Below, piece by piece: positions 45,501-57,546 of a stretch of DNA of 64,000 nucleotides. Below the pieces are notes generated by a model. The model was given only the letters and a program-made list of their open reading frames with translations. It made no database searches and was not told where the DNA came from. Origin of the DNA: Thelephora terrestris (lineage: Eukaryota > Basidiomycota > Agaricomycetes > Thelephorales > Thelephoraceae); the NCBI GenBank assembly GCA_015956445.1, contig WIUZ02000002.1:372001-436000 (forward strand). The letters run 5' to 3'. Position 1 is the first letter of the stretch; every line of letters begins with the position of its first letter. The position numbers and the translations under genes are program-made.

Positions 45501-46800
45501 CACTGCACTGCCCGGGTGTATCAGCGTATGTTTCGGTTGCAATTAATTGTGATGCCGTTGGATCTTCTAAGCTTGTCCGGAGGATTCAGGGCCGAAGACG
45601 GTCGTGGTGGCCGTGACGGAGAAGCCGATCCATGCAAAGAGAGATAAAGACGATCGCTGGGCGAATACTAAGTCTATTTCAACACCGACCTCGTGATATT
45701 GGCACCCGACCACGGAAACGAGCCAAACCGAAGTTACCGAATATATCATATCCATAACCGGGTTCTCAGGCCTGGAGAGGGTTGAGGAGGCGTCCCAACA
45801 CACTGATGCCTTTGATTTGGCTGACCAACCCGATTGTGATGGTCTGGCCCTTGAATTGCTCGCCCCTCGCGCCACATTACGGATCAGACATGACCCGCTT
45901 TTCTAGCGAGGGGAGAGTCGGAAGGCAAACGTGACCGACACGGTTGAGGCCTTCTATGGTAGGAGCCGCGAACCCATCAACGCGGAAACGACCACATAAG
46001 CATCGAATAACGATAAGACACCCCTGGAGGTATGTCACCAGCTAGGCAGGTGATATCACATCGATACAGACATATGCACACCTTGAACGCATGCCAGATG
46101 GGCACATACCCTCTCAGAGGTCGCATTGCCTATGACCAAGTAATGACGCCGTCGTGGTTGCCTGCCGTTAACCCTCCCGTCTGTGGTTAGGAACTGTCAC
46201 CTCTCCGATAGTCCCCTCAGCAGACTACGTCACACCGCTCACGATCGTTGACAAGGCCAGCAGTCCTCTTTGTGACAGGGCCCTTTGGCCGCGGCCGTAC
46301 GTATACTAGATGGTCTTTTCCCCAAACTTGCCATGCTTGATGCACGAAAGGCGCCTTCATGGTGCGTTTATGCGGGATTCACAACTCGATCACGCCGGAA
46401 GATCTTCGCGCGGAGCTGGAAATTGGCGCTGGCTGAGTGTTCTTGGAGGCCTCACTCTGTAGGTGAGTAAAGACAAAGCACCACGCACAAGCCGAACAAG
46501 GAACCTTCGCAGCCATGTCAGCTGCCCACAAAACAAAAAGATCAATCTCAGCGGTACTTGTTCGGTTTCAGGCACCGTGTCACTGTTCCGACTTGCAGTG
46601 AAACGGCCTAGTTCAATACCCGCAATTCATATGCTTCTCGTGCATAAGCGCAAATTCTGTGGAGAGCATATATATTACAGGGTCACAGGGTTCGTCCCAT
46701 TATATTAACGAAGACCCCATTCAGCCTGAGACACTGTTCACAGAGAGCACGCGCACATACACATTGAATCTGACCAATCAGCACCTCGGTCCCAACTCCA
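42519..46800. other. Gene-poor region, 4.3 kb
   Basis: No complete gene recognised. Fragments with weak coding character are near 43550-43770 (minus, SWFSFRREVRAFEHTLVVPITCFTASRSD), 45130-45300 (plus, RLFSISDDRSRVSGHLKRNFALRVMKPVLIRRGMCRVLTNLVNHRPDSLRIHM) and 45745-45905 (plus, ISITGFSGLERVEEASQHTDAF). They do not connect through splice sites and may be relics of F-box-like genes. From 42600 to 42800 the plus strand is pyrimidine-rich, likely a 3' or leader region. Confidence 0.35.
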
Positions 46801-49800
46801 TTAACCCATAAACTCTCGCAACGTGGCCGTATGCGCGTCTTTCTTCTTGACTATTTCAGTGTGTAAAATTGCGCTCCGCAGCTCCATCTCGAGCTAATGG
46901 ATCCGATTAGTTTTAGTATGGGCAGAAGAACAATTCGACCAGCAAGCAGTGCTCACTTGGAGTAGTTTCTCCGACTCCCACATTCTAGTTGGGAGACTTT
47001 CTAGCGAAACATAAAGCGCGGGGACTGACTCGCAATGAAGTAGCTCGGTTTCCCCGAGTTTGAGAATGGCGAAGGCAAGGCGAAAGAGCACATCCATGCC
47101 ATCAACCAAAAATATGTCCCAAACCCTAAACAGCGTCTGTAAATGTTCAGTACCCTCGCTGTGGAGGCAAAGAAGTGTCGGGTCACCTCGACAGGAAGAC
47201 AATCGGTAAAGAGCGAAAGGAACCAAGAAAAGCAGATAGCGGTCAAGTCGACCCCAAGATCTGTTAGATGGGCATAGAGTTTCGGAAGGTGTGCCTTCAC
47301 AAAGTCGAGTAGCACGAGGGGACAGGCACGAGACGGAAGAAGCGATGGGGCAAAGAAATCTTCCGGCAGGATGCGCTCGATAATCGCGCAGAGAACCCAG
47401 AACGCTTCTTCTTCGTTCGCGAACACAAGCAATAGAGTAGATGTCACGAGGTTCATGCCTTGGCAATACCCGACAGAGGGGTTTCGGCTAAATTTCAGTT
47501 ATTCAGTCAGCTTTGGTTGCGATCCGCCAAACATGAACAATCTCACCGACTGTATGCCGTTAGAACCCTTCTCAACTTCTGTACGCCGGGACCGTCGCCG
47601 CCGTAGAACATATTGAGGGGCATTGTCCGCCCAATGTCTTTCTCAATCTCCTTCACCACTGGATCGTCTGAATTCACATTTGCCAAGAGGTCGTTGAACA
47701 GCCCAGGTTCTCTCATCTCTAGAGCATCCGTGCATTCTTGCCAGATCTTTGCACGGTAGACCAGAGGGATACCCTGCCTTACCAACCTGTCAAACTCCTT
47801 TCGCTCTTCCCTACTCCCCGAGATGCCTAGTTGAGCGAACCCGATTAAGCCATCGGTGTGTTCCAGTTCTTCTTCCTCATCGGCAGTGTTCAACCCTAAG
47901 AACGCGGGACCTCCCGAGAGTATCGTGGAGGCGAGGGTCGAGGCGTTCGTCTTGGTGGATCGAAACTTGGCTCTTTGCCTAACAAAAACGTCCCACTCCT
48001 TCCGGGTAGACTGCTGTCTTCCGTCATGGATGGATGTCAGGTCCGAGAGCAGTTTTCTGATCGTATTTGGACAGACGTGTCTCGGGGTCTCAGAGTCGAC
48101 CGAGAGGATCGCACTGAGAGGTTTAGACGATATCGAAGGTGCGGAAAAGATGGTCGACGTTCGATTTTTCGACCTCACGCGAGAAGAAGCGGGGGAAGTT
48201 GCTCGGGATTTCGAGCGCGAAAATTGAGGGACACTCGAAGCGTCATCAAGCTGTGGGGAATCTACGATTGGCCCGGGTATAGTTGAGGGATCTAGATCCG
48301 GGAGGGGAGGGTAGTCAAAGTATCCCATTCCATCGCAGTCGCAACTCCCCTTGATTATCTCAACCGCCGGGAGCCCATCTCCATCGTCTTCTGGCCAGTG
48401 GTTACTTTCAGTTCTATCGGCAATTTTGACCCCGGTAAGGCACGCGGGAGCTGAGTTTTCGCAGTCCTTTGCGCGTAAAAGAAGGAGGAGGTCGTACTGG
48501 GAGACGTCGTACATAAACCCAAATCGGTCGGTTAGTGGTTGTTGATTCCTGTCGTCGTAGTAAACGGAGAACCGTGTGGCCGCATTGGAAAGGGGTACAG
48601 GAGGGCGGAAATCACGGGAAGTGATCGGTGTGTATGTCTTGGACAGGTATTGGGTAGGCGGCATGGCAGAGACGGGAACGATGGACTCGAGGGGAACCGA
48701 ACCAGGTTTGCTTGCATTGCTAACGGCATTCATACCTGGTGCAGTTGGGCCGGATGAAGAAGCCTCATGGACTACACTGGTAATTCCCTGAACGGCGTCG
48801 ACGACTCCGGTAAGCTTCTTGGTCTGTTGAGCGAAGAAAGACCCAATTAACGGGGAAGTAAGCATAGACGCAGTCCCCTTCCCATGTCTAGCTCTCGTCT
48901 TCCGTACGTCAGTGTGAATTGCCAGGGTCTGGTTTAGCGTTTGCGCGGCATCAACACCTTCCGGCGTGATCAGGGCCACCTTCGGGCTGAAATCCGATGT
49001 CGGCGGCCGCTCGTATCTCTTGTCCCTCTTCTCCTTGGATTTCTCCCTCAATTCGATGGCCTCCTCCCTGGCATTCCTGACCAACTGAAGAGCTAATCTG
49101 GCAATCAACCCATCGATCTCGGACCCAGTTTCCATCAAGATACTCCGCGGGTCAGATGTCATGACTCGTGTGGCATGAATTATGGCAGTGAGGGAGGAAC
49201 CTTGGGGGGGCTTGTCCCCGTGTTGGGAGCCAACCGAATTACATTCTGAAGGGAGGTCGGAGGGCTGAAGGGCGGTAGTTAGGCGAGGTGGCGCCAGCAA
49301 GGGCGATGTCGGCGAACGCGGGACCGAGGGAAGAACCTCTGGCACAATATGAGTTGTTACAGAAGGTACAACAGCAACTGAATGTGTTCTGCGTTGCTTT
49401 GGTCGCGACGGTACAGCTGGGTTGAGAATAGAAAACCCCAACGTTCCGAACACTCCCTTGCTCGGAACTTTCGAGGCGGGTTTCTCCAAGATCGAAGGGG
49501 CTGGAGAAGAGTCGGATGTCTGTGTATCTCGAGAAGACTTTAAGCCGCTAAGGTCTTCGGGAGTTAGCGAACTGTGGGACCTGTGCGATCTTGTCTTGCC
49601 CTTGCCCCATAACATGCCCATCCAACTTTGGGAAGCTTTTGAAGAAGTCTGCGGGGCAGATGAAAGATCGTCATCGTTGCCAGAAACGAGGACAGATGAA
49701 GAGTCGTCTCTGAGCGAGGAAGAATCGACGAGAGGCGAGGTCAATTGAGTAGGTGTGGGTTTGACAGTGGCCTCCTTGCTGTGGGAGATGAAGAGTGACG

Positions 49801-50775
49801 CGGAGGGGGTAACAACATCTTCTTCGGGGATATTTGTTGACAACGGCACCTCATTAGAGAGGGCTTCTGATAATGATATTGCGATGGACTGCAAGTCGAG
49901 TTGGTCGGCTACCAAGCTAGTGGAGATGAGCTGAGATGGGTACTGACCAAGTTGCTTTGACGCCGTTGTATTTGATGGACATCTTCGTCATCATCAGGGA
50001 ATAAAGACTGTAAGATCCGTTTCGCGACGTCACGTTCAGATGGTGGCAGCTCCCTCAAGAGTTGATCGGCGCGTTCTTTCCTCGCGGCTTCCTTCTCCTG
50101 GAGTAACGCTCGATCGTCCTCCAACGCTTTGTACGCCTTGCGCATATTCGATAGCGCGGAAGAAAGGATTCTAAGAGCAACATGATATGGGTGACGCGCA
50201 GCGTCGGAGGAAGAATCGTGGAAATCTAATTTGGAGATTGTTGATTGAATGGCCTGATCTGACTGTTTGTGCCACCGGGTAGTGAGGACTTCAGAGGTTG
50301 CGTCCTCGTTCAAGCCGAGGCACTCCTTGTGTAGCTGGAAGGGCGCGCTCTTGCGAGGATGTTTTGCGGATTCAAAGCTATGAGAGGAGACAACGATGGC
50401 GGGTGCTTGTTGACTCTTTGATCGGTCCCAGAGACTGGAGACAGGTTCGTCGCGGTTGCCCCCACGCAAACGATTCGCATTCTTGCCGCCTAACCCGCGG
50501 ACACTACCGTCCCAAGTCACGCCATTGGCAAAGGTCGCGTCGTCAGATTGCAGCTGAGATTTGACGGTGAAGTAGTTAGACCCCGTCCGCGAGGCATCGG
50601 ATCCTTTGCGACCTCTGGATCGACGACTCTTGGATGATCCAGGCGTAGGTTCTGTGGATAGCGGGTGATTGAAGTGAGTCGGTGTCGCTGCCACCAGGGT
50701 CGGCGGTGACGTCTGCGGGGAATCCATGGACGGGATGTGGAGAGGGAATTTGGCTGTCGGCTGGTTGGATGACAT
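46801..50775 (-). CDS. TBC-domain Rab GTPase-activating protein
   Basis: Five exons: 49948-50775, 47547-49888, 47187-47487, 46957-47136 and 46801-46893, 1247 residues. The N-terminal 950 residues are mostly disordered and Ser/Pro-rich, with helical blocks (ALSNMRKAYKALEDDRALLQEKEAARKERADQLLRELPPSE; LIARLALQLVRNAREEAIELREKSKEKRDKRYE). The TBC domain begins near GIPLVYRAKIWQECTDAL. It has the arginine finger (EIEKDIGRT, Arg about 1030) and glutamine finger (VGYCQGMN). It continues LTAICFSWFLSLFTDCLPVE, TLFRVWDIFLVDGMDVLFRLAFAILKL and LESLPTRMW. Both catalytic residues are present, so it should stimulate GTP hydrolysis by a Rab in vesicle traffic. The exon 1-2 join uses intron 49889-49947, giving RRQSNL-SIAISLSEAL. 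Confidence 0.9.
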
Positions 50776-51811
50776 TGACAGCTCGCGATCGGTGCCGAAC
50801 ACGTGGCCTCTCTTCTCCACTTCGTCTCCAAAGACGACTCCCTTCCTGTTGTTTTACATGGGCTGGTTCGGTAGCAGCACCCCAGAACCGACGGCAGTCT
50901 CCAGGGAGGGACGAAAACATTGTTGGGACGGCCGTGACGCATATTTCAAATGTCTAGACAATGTTGGCGTTCTCAAACCTGGCGACGAGGGCAAGGCTTG
51001 TTCCTCGGAAAAAGTTGCGTACGAAAAGAGCTGTGTCAAAAGCTGGGTGCGTTGCCCTCTTCGGCTATTGCTGCGGTAACCTCGAATTCAGGTGGCATTT
51101 ATAGATCGACTACTTCAATAAAAGACGCGTGTTGGCCGAGCAGCAAAAGGGTGTTTTGGAGCAGATGAAAAATCAATCCAATTCCTCGTAATTCACCAGC
51201 TCTAGCACGCTTCCGGGCCCTCAGCACGGCTTTTCCGAATCAACTTTGTCTGGGATTTCATCAAGTCACAGGATGCTTTAGGCTTTAGCTATCTGCTTTG
51301 CTTGCCGTTTGTTTTGATTACTTTCTATGAGTACGCACGCACCCCTCACTCGCATCTTGTTGGCGAACACATTCATCAAGCTGCACCTTCCGTCATCTAA
51401 TCAGAGGGTTCCCTTTCCCTACGCCTTGCTCGATCGCATCAACTAATTCCAACACCAGACCACATGTGGCTCCCATCAAAGGCACCACGTCTGCGCAACT
51501 CGTCGAGAACTGTTCAACACCCGTGACATAGGCGTCGGAACCGGAACCGTTGTCCTGGAAATCCATTCTGATCCCCAAAACAACATAGCCCTTACACTTG
51601 ATGGCATTGGATTGATGTTGATGGGAGTGCACTAACCCAAGTCTGCTTTGATATAATAACCCCTCCTGTCGAAATAACATCGTCTCCACGCGCCTTCCTC
51701 CCCGCCTCAAATCATCCCTCTCCAGGGTATATAGGTCGGTGGGTTTGATTTTTTTGCTTGTTACTTATCTGATCTCCTCCCTCGCCTCCCCACGACTGCA
51801 CATAATCAGTG
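50776..51811. other. Divergent intergenic region upstream of TBC gene
   Basis: About 1 kb with overlapping short ORFs (such as 51393-51710 minus, 105 codons, no domain). Contains the promoters of the TBC gene and the small orphan; the last 100 bases before 51812 are pyrimidine-rich. Confidence 0.4.
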
Positions 51812-52437
51812 ATGAGCTCTAGAACTGCCCGAACGGCCGATTCAAAGCCCGCCAGGGGTAGCACCCACTCGGGACCAAAACGACCCGCGATGCTCTCGCT
51901 CAAGGAGCTCACCAAGACGACAGAGGATAATGTTCCTCATCTAGTATCCGTCCTCCCCGTGTATCGTAGGACACAGATAACGACTTACCCGATGAGCCCG
52001 ATGACGCCTGACCTGGACATCGAGTAGGTTTCCTCATCAAATGATTCACAAACCGCAGCAGATTGACCCAATGTCGCAGTGTATCTCCAGGAAGCTCACA
52101 ATCAGGCTCGACGTCGTCTATGTTCACCTTTGATCTACTGTCCCCGACAACTCCGCACCACGGTCGTGGATTCGCGTTCACGGCATGCCCTAGTTCCCCC
52201 CTTGACGAAAGCATGGTGTACGCGTTCCCGCCTCGCAAGCGTCCAGCCTCGGCGAGTTTCCCGATATATCCTCGAGGACTCCCAGCAGACCACAACGATT
52301 TTTCGGTCGAATTTGGCGCTCCCTGTTTAGAGGACCCATTGAGGGAGGGAGTGCAATCCCCATCCGACGATCGGAAGTACTTCCACGTCCAGTTCTTACA
52401 GGATGATTCTCCTTTTCCAAGCACTCCGGATTGTTGA
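51812..52437 (+). CDS. Small orphan protein, Ser/Pro-rich
   Basis: Two exons: 51812-52023 and 52080-52437, 189 residues, joined at GA/GTAGGT with frame kept. It reads MSSRTARTADSKPARG, KRPAMLSLKELTKTTEDNVPHL, PMSPMTPDLDI, VSPGSSQSGSTSSMFTFDLLSPTTP and KRPASASFPIYPRGLPADHNDFSVEFGAP, and ends DSPFPSTPDC. It is rich in SP/TP sites, so a phosphorylated regulatory protein is possible. No domain recognised. A 33-nt stretch in exon 1 (51940-51972) begins GT and ends AG but is in frame and too short to be a typical intron here. Located divergently from the TBC gene. Confidence 0.5.
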
Positions 52438-55400
52438 TTTATTCGCGAGCCATCGTTCTTCGTCGACACACCGGCTGGGCCCCTAAGCGACGACTTTCCC
52501 ATTCAAAATATCTTGCCCAACAGTGGGCGATCGGATTGTTACTGTATCTATTTCTCCCCTAATTATTATTCCTCGATTCCTGGTCTCCATCGATGTTTTC
52601 CATCCCCGGATCGTTGCCCCCCCTTGTTTCTTCCCCACATTTTTTCCACAACAAGTTTATTTCCCCAGATCAGAAACTCCTGTTTTCCTCGTAGTCACAT
52701 GAACTGCATGGTACATGGATTCTGTCAATCTCCCTCCATCGGCGAACGTTTGACGACTCAACAAGCCTTACAACATCAGATCCGAAGATCGAGGCCCCAC
52801 CGATTCACCAGCCAACGAAGTTTTGTGGAATCGACGCAGACACTGCCACAGAAGCCAATCGAGGATCTCTGACCCGCACAGTGACATTCTCGTCTGATCG
52901 TAAACGCTCCCAAAAACGTCCTAGCTGTAAATCACAACACTGAACTCGAGTTTTTTCGCACATAGTAGAAAGGCGGAAGGACAACAATCTGGTACAATGC
53001 GGTGGGTGTGGGACCCACCGTCTCCATCGGCTGAAGCAGTTTTCAGTGGGGCGGGCACGAAACAGACGGGCGTTCAGTGTGGCGAGCCTTTCGCATCTGT
53101 TCCAGATTCTCGAGGGCCTCCTTCAATCGCAAGTCGAGACCCTGCGGCGCCAATTCCCATCAGCAGAAAAAAAGAGGGGGCTGCGCGAAAGCTCCCTACG
53201 AAACGCCTATGCCGAGGACCCATCGCGCGCCAAGCGTCAATGACCCTTGGTTTGAGCTAAAAGAAATGTTGGAGCGGTCGTCGTTCGTAAACAGGGTTCA
53301 TCCAGCAAGAGAGATAGGATTGCGACCATTGCGTAAGTGCCACAGTTCTGCTAAATTTTAGAGTTGGCCATCTTCGTGGTCCTCGAGGGGGGTTTCGTTG
53401 AGCGGAATCGGGTAAACAGCGTTCATAATCATTTGTTCAGACCAACAAACGTGTGAATGACCGTTCCGGCGTTTACGTACCGTCGTCGTAGAGGAAGTGG
53501 GAGGATGCAACTGGCGCCCACCGAGTGAGTGCCAAACCTGGGAATTCCTTGATGGCTGATCGCGATGATCGCGTTCTAAGCAACTTTGCATCTCCCTAGT
53601 GCAGCGCTGCCACTTCAGACCTGTGGCCAGGCCCCTTTCTCACTCGGGCATGCCCACCATTAGCTTCCCACCCGTCATCTCTCTGATGCTGGATCGTTCT
53701 TCGTCATAGCAAACGAACCGAAGCGATCTTTCCGGTCCCCAGGCACTCATGATGCACTAGTAATCCCTCCATCAATTCACCCGCCTCAATAATGCCATCT
53801 GCATGATTCTACCGGGATGGAGCTGCATCGCCTCCCCCAGGACCGAATCAAGGTGCAGATAGTAAATCCTTCCGTCGTCGCCATCACCTCCAAACCGGTG
53901 ATCTCTACGGGAGCACTTCCTTGATGCCCGGTCACCGAGGTTGGCCGACCTCAAGTGCATGGCACTAAACGTCTTTAACAGCGGTGAGGTCGCTCTCGAG
54001 GAGACTGAAGGTGTTGACCTCCCGCGATTCTCGCCACAGGAGTTACCTGCAGCCTGCTGACCTGATTCATTATCGCCGTTCATCCGAACTCCGATGAATG
54101 CATGCCCATCAGCGAAGTTCGAAACTGCGTCCTCTTTCTCTGAGACTTTCATGTCATTTCGGGGGTGCACGTCCTTTGATTCACGTCGCAAATGTGCACG
54201 AGAGACGCAGACATCACGTTTTGCCCCTTTGTGTCAGATTTTTGACGAGTGGTATGGACACTGTACACGGAGCTGTGAATCAATCATCCTAATCACTGTT
54301 ACGATCTGCGGCTTAAGCTGGCCGTTCCAGCGCCGAACGCAAGGATAACAGTTCCTGGGCTTGTGTTGTATTCCCCAGCCACAACTTCCAAGTTGACTTG
54401 ATCACTGACACCCTATTGTCCAGTGTAGTGACAAGTTGTTTCTGAAACATGGCCGTGAAAAAGTAATTCTGCCACCTCCTTAAGCGCTTCATGCCTCGTA
54501 GGGCCGAAACCGTCCTGGAACTCCCGTATTGTTCGGCCCACGTCGCGGCCCAAATCGAACAGAGGATCCCTCCTATCTGTCATAGCTCAGACACACACCG
54601 TTTTCATCATGTCCGTTATTCTGCAAGAGAGAGCGAAGAACCATCCGCTTTGCGTTCACCACCCCCGACTTTCCTTTGTCGGCGGTTCTGTGAACCCTCA
54701 GGGATTGGTTATAACAGCCTGATTGGCGCCTCCGCCGTACCTGGGATCTCGCGCGGCGTTAGCATATTGTGATTTGCTAGAATGGACTGATCATTTCAAC
54801 CAGCATGTCGCACCGACAACATCCAATGCAGGGGGGGTTACGTCCATGCGATGAACGGGTGGGCGGGAATGATTGGGAAAAATCCAGTAGGGCAGACCCG
54901 TTTGCGCGTTGCGACCAGATCCCTCCCCCAAAAACCGTTCGACGTGTTTGGCACGAACGCAGGTTGGCGAGGTGGATTGCTATAAGACCTATAATACAAC
55001 CAAAATGAGGCAGTACACCGTGGCCCCACAGTCTAAACCATCAGCGACAGCGACATGAAAATCGCCCGACAGATTGTCATCCTCAGCGCCAAGGAAGGCG
55101 TGGATTGGGAAAACGGTTGACCTGCCGGCGGCGTCTGGCAGGAAGGGACCACAATCGTGCATTGATCGATCGGTAAATTCAAGAATGCAGCGCATCCCAC
55201 GATCGCTGGGCATCCGTGAATTTCAACTCGCTTGGTGTAGACAGACCCCCTGCAACGTACTGGCGGACAAGTCAGAATACCACCGATTTACAAGCACATT
55301 GTCATAGCATTACTACTCAGCATTGGGCGAAACAGTTAACGCGAGGTGAGATATCTCAATCTTCGCAATCTCAAGGTGTTAAATAATCATGCCCACCTAA

Positions 55401-56109
55401 TTCACAGCAAATGTACGCGCGCCAGACATTCTTGGGCAACAGGACGTGAAGCCGGTGAATACTCACTTCCCAAGCCACGGGTCTCTTAACCTGGTACAAC
55501 GTCGAGGTGCCTCCGAATCCAGGGGACTCGGTCCGCAAAGCAAATAGTATTACGAAGCTCTGTCGTACAGATTTCTTTTCTAGGCTAGGGTATAGAAAGA
55601 CTACTGATAAGCGGACCAAAACAGCGACATGCAGAGGAGATACACTCTTCGCACAAGCATCCTCATGGCAGCCGCGCTCGCGTATCGTCGCAGTCAGACC
55701 CGCTCAATAAAAAATGCGTCAGAAACTCTAGAAGTATGTGAGATACAGTGGGGGGGCGCGAGGCATTGCGGCAGCAACAAAAGATGTGAAGAAGAAAAAA
55801 AAGTTCCTAGTAACACGTGTGACAAAATGGTACGTTGTACAAGTTGTGTGTAAATGTATGATGGGCAGAGAGCAATTTCATGTGCCTGGTATGTGGCTTA
55901 TGGAACATGTAGGTGGGCATTGATGAGGGTCGCATGGGACAAATAGATAGGGCGGAAGGAGGAAGGTGATGCGACAAGAAATCGAGATGAAGGGTGGTGA
56001 GCACGTTATTCTAGGTCAATGAGAGCAACCCGTGTGGAGTAAGTAGCAAGGGATTCCGGACTGGGGTGACGACCCCGGGACTTGTGAGGAAGAATCTGAC
56101 TAGCCAAGC
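52438..56109. other. Gene-poor region, 3.7 kb
   Basis: No complete gene. Coding-like snippets are near 53049-53240 (plus, SLSHLFQILEGLLQSQVETLRRQF) and 55465-55619 (minus, VRLSVVFLYPSLEKKSVRQSFVILFALRTESPGFGGTSTLYQVKRPVAWE, ending at a possible GTGAGT donor). The ORF at 53772-54191 (minus, 139 codons) has no recognisable domain. The AT-rich segment 55700-56050 probably includes the SPT2 3' flank. Confidence 0.35.
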
Positions 56110-57546
56110 TCACCGACGTTCCCTCTCCTTCTCCAGCTTCTTCTTCCTCTTCTCGTACTCGCGCATCTTCTCCTCACGAAGCGCCTGTTCATCTTCCTTC
56201 CGAGCAAGGCGGGCACTAACCACACACGAAGGACCATAAGCACCCCCAAAGCACCAAAGCCATATTAACATTACGAACCTTCTCAGCTCCTCCTTCTCAA
56301 GATCCATGGCGTCCGCTTCCATATCATCCTCGTCACTATCCACCACGTCATTCACGTACGTCGACCGGTCTTTCCCGAACAGCTTCCAGATTTCTGAACG
56401 GTAATCATCTTGCGCTGATGGAGCGTATCGCTTCTTCGAAGGTGGCGAATCGTATTCTTCCTCATCCTCAGAGAATGACTCGGATCGCCGATGTTTCTTT
56501 CCTGCGGATGACGGAATGTGAGCAGATGACGGACGGGGTTTAGCGGTTCCAGAACCGGAGGGTCTGGATGAGGGAACGGGTCTTGTTGAAGCTGAGTTGG
56601 GCTTTGGCGGGCTCGGCTTTAGTGGATCCTTGGTCTTGCTGAAGGAAGGAAGGCTTGCGGTCGATTGTTTCTTGTTAAGAGTAGAGCTCGAGGCAGGCTT
56701 GCTCGGTAAAGTGAATGTCTCTGACCGTGAATCGTTGGCCGAAAGATCCAGAGCAGCGGTCTTCTTGGCCAGGCCAGTCGTATCTCTCTTCTTGCCAAAC
56801 CAATCGTTGAACTCTTTCGCCTGCTCTCCATTGAGCACACGACCTTCCTTGCTCTTCTCGCGGTCCCGGATGATCTCGTCGATGGTCCTCGTATCTCGCT
56901 TGTTGACGTTCAGTTTCAAAAGGGTGTTCGGCATAGCCGCCAATCGAGCTTTGACCGACTGGGAGGGCGAGCCACCAGAGTTCTGACTGGCGCCACCGGA
57001 ATCGAGTCCTCCTCCCGGAAGGGGCTTCTTGGACCTATATGGGGCGCCGCTCCCGGTGGTACTCTTCTTTGTTCGACCGGCACCGGAGTTGAGGCCGGCC
57101 ATCCTCCTCCGTTCTCGTTTCTCCTCTCGAGTCAAGAAGGATGCACCTTCGTCCTCCTCGTCGGAAGGGAGCCTCTTCTTTCTCAACTCGTCTCTCGACC
57201 CAGGGTTGACGCCTGGGTACGATGGGCTCCGTGAGCGACTGGCCTTTTTGACGTTGCCCAAGAGCTTATCCCGAGCCATGGCCTCCTTCTTCTCCCTCAG
57301 TTTCTCCTTCTCCTCATTCAACTTGTCCTCTCGTTCCTTCCTCTCCCTCTCTCGCTTCTCGTCCTCAAAGTGTTTGAGCCGCAGACGAGCCTCGAGTTCT
57401 TTCTCTTTCCGGTCGCGCTCCGCTCGTTTCCGCATCTCTTCTTCCTCCTTGCGCTTCTTCTCCGCCAGAGCTTGTTGAGCGGCGCGTTGGGAGGCTTGGG
57501 TATTCGAGGCGCTGATCGCCATGAGGGTGGCGAACGTGGAAGTCAT
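56110..57546 (-). CDS. SPT2: SPT2 chromatin protein (histone chaperone)
   Basis: Two exons: 56279-57546 and 56110-56215, 457 residues. The N-terminus is a long charged helix (residues about 20-95, alternating Glu/Lys/Arg). Then come a conserved middle (VKARLAAMPNTLLKLNVNKRDTRTIDEIIRD and AKEFNDWFGKK) and a Ser/Pro-rich linker. The C-terminal SPT2 box is DYRSEIWKLFGKDRSTYVNDVVDSDEDDMEADAMDLEKEELRSARLARKEDEQALREEKMREYEKRKKKLEKERERR. This acidic-basic box binds histones H3-H4 in the nucleus during transcription. The 63-nt intron (donor GTTCGT) lies in the C-terminal box; splicing restores ELRSARLARKED. Without splicing the frame stays open but inserts hydrophobic residues. Confidence 0.9.
   Translation of the reverse strand: MTSTFATLMAISASNTQASQRAAQQALAEKKRKEEEEMRKRAERDRKEKELEARLRLKHFEDEKRERERKEREDKLNEEKEKLREKKEAMARDKLLGNVKKASRSRSPSYPGVNPGSRDELRKKRLPSDEEDEGASFLTREEKRERRRMAGLNSGAGRTKKSTTGSGAPYRSKKPLPGGGLDSGGASQNSGGSPSQSVKARLAAMPNTLLKLNVNKRDTRTIDEIIRDREKSKEGRVLNGEQAKEFNDWFGKKRDTTGLAKKTAALDLSANDSRSETFTLPSKPASSSTLNKKQSTASLPSFSKTKDPLKPSPPKPNSASTRPVPSSRPSGSGTAKPRPSSAHIPSSAGKKHRRSESFSEDEEEYDSPPSKKRYAPSAQDDYRSEIWKLFGKDRSTYVNDVVDSDEDDMEADAMDLEKEELRRFVMLIWLWCFGGAYGPSCVVSARLARKEDEQALREEKMREYEKRKKKLEKERERR

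Noticed and set aside
49888-49960. Apparent frameshift between the two large exons of the TBC gene
   Set aside because: A 59-nt intron (49889-49947) restores a continuous frame, so no sequencing error or split gene is needed.
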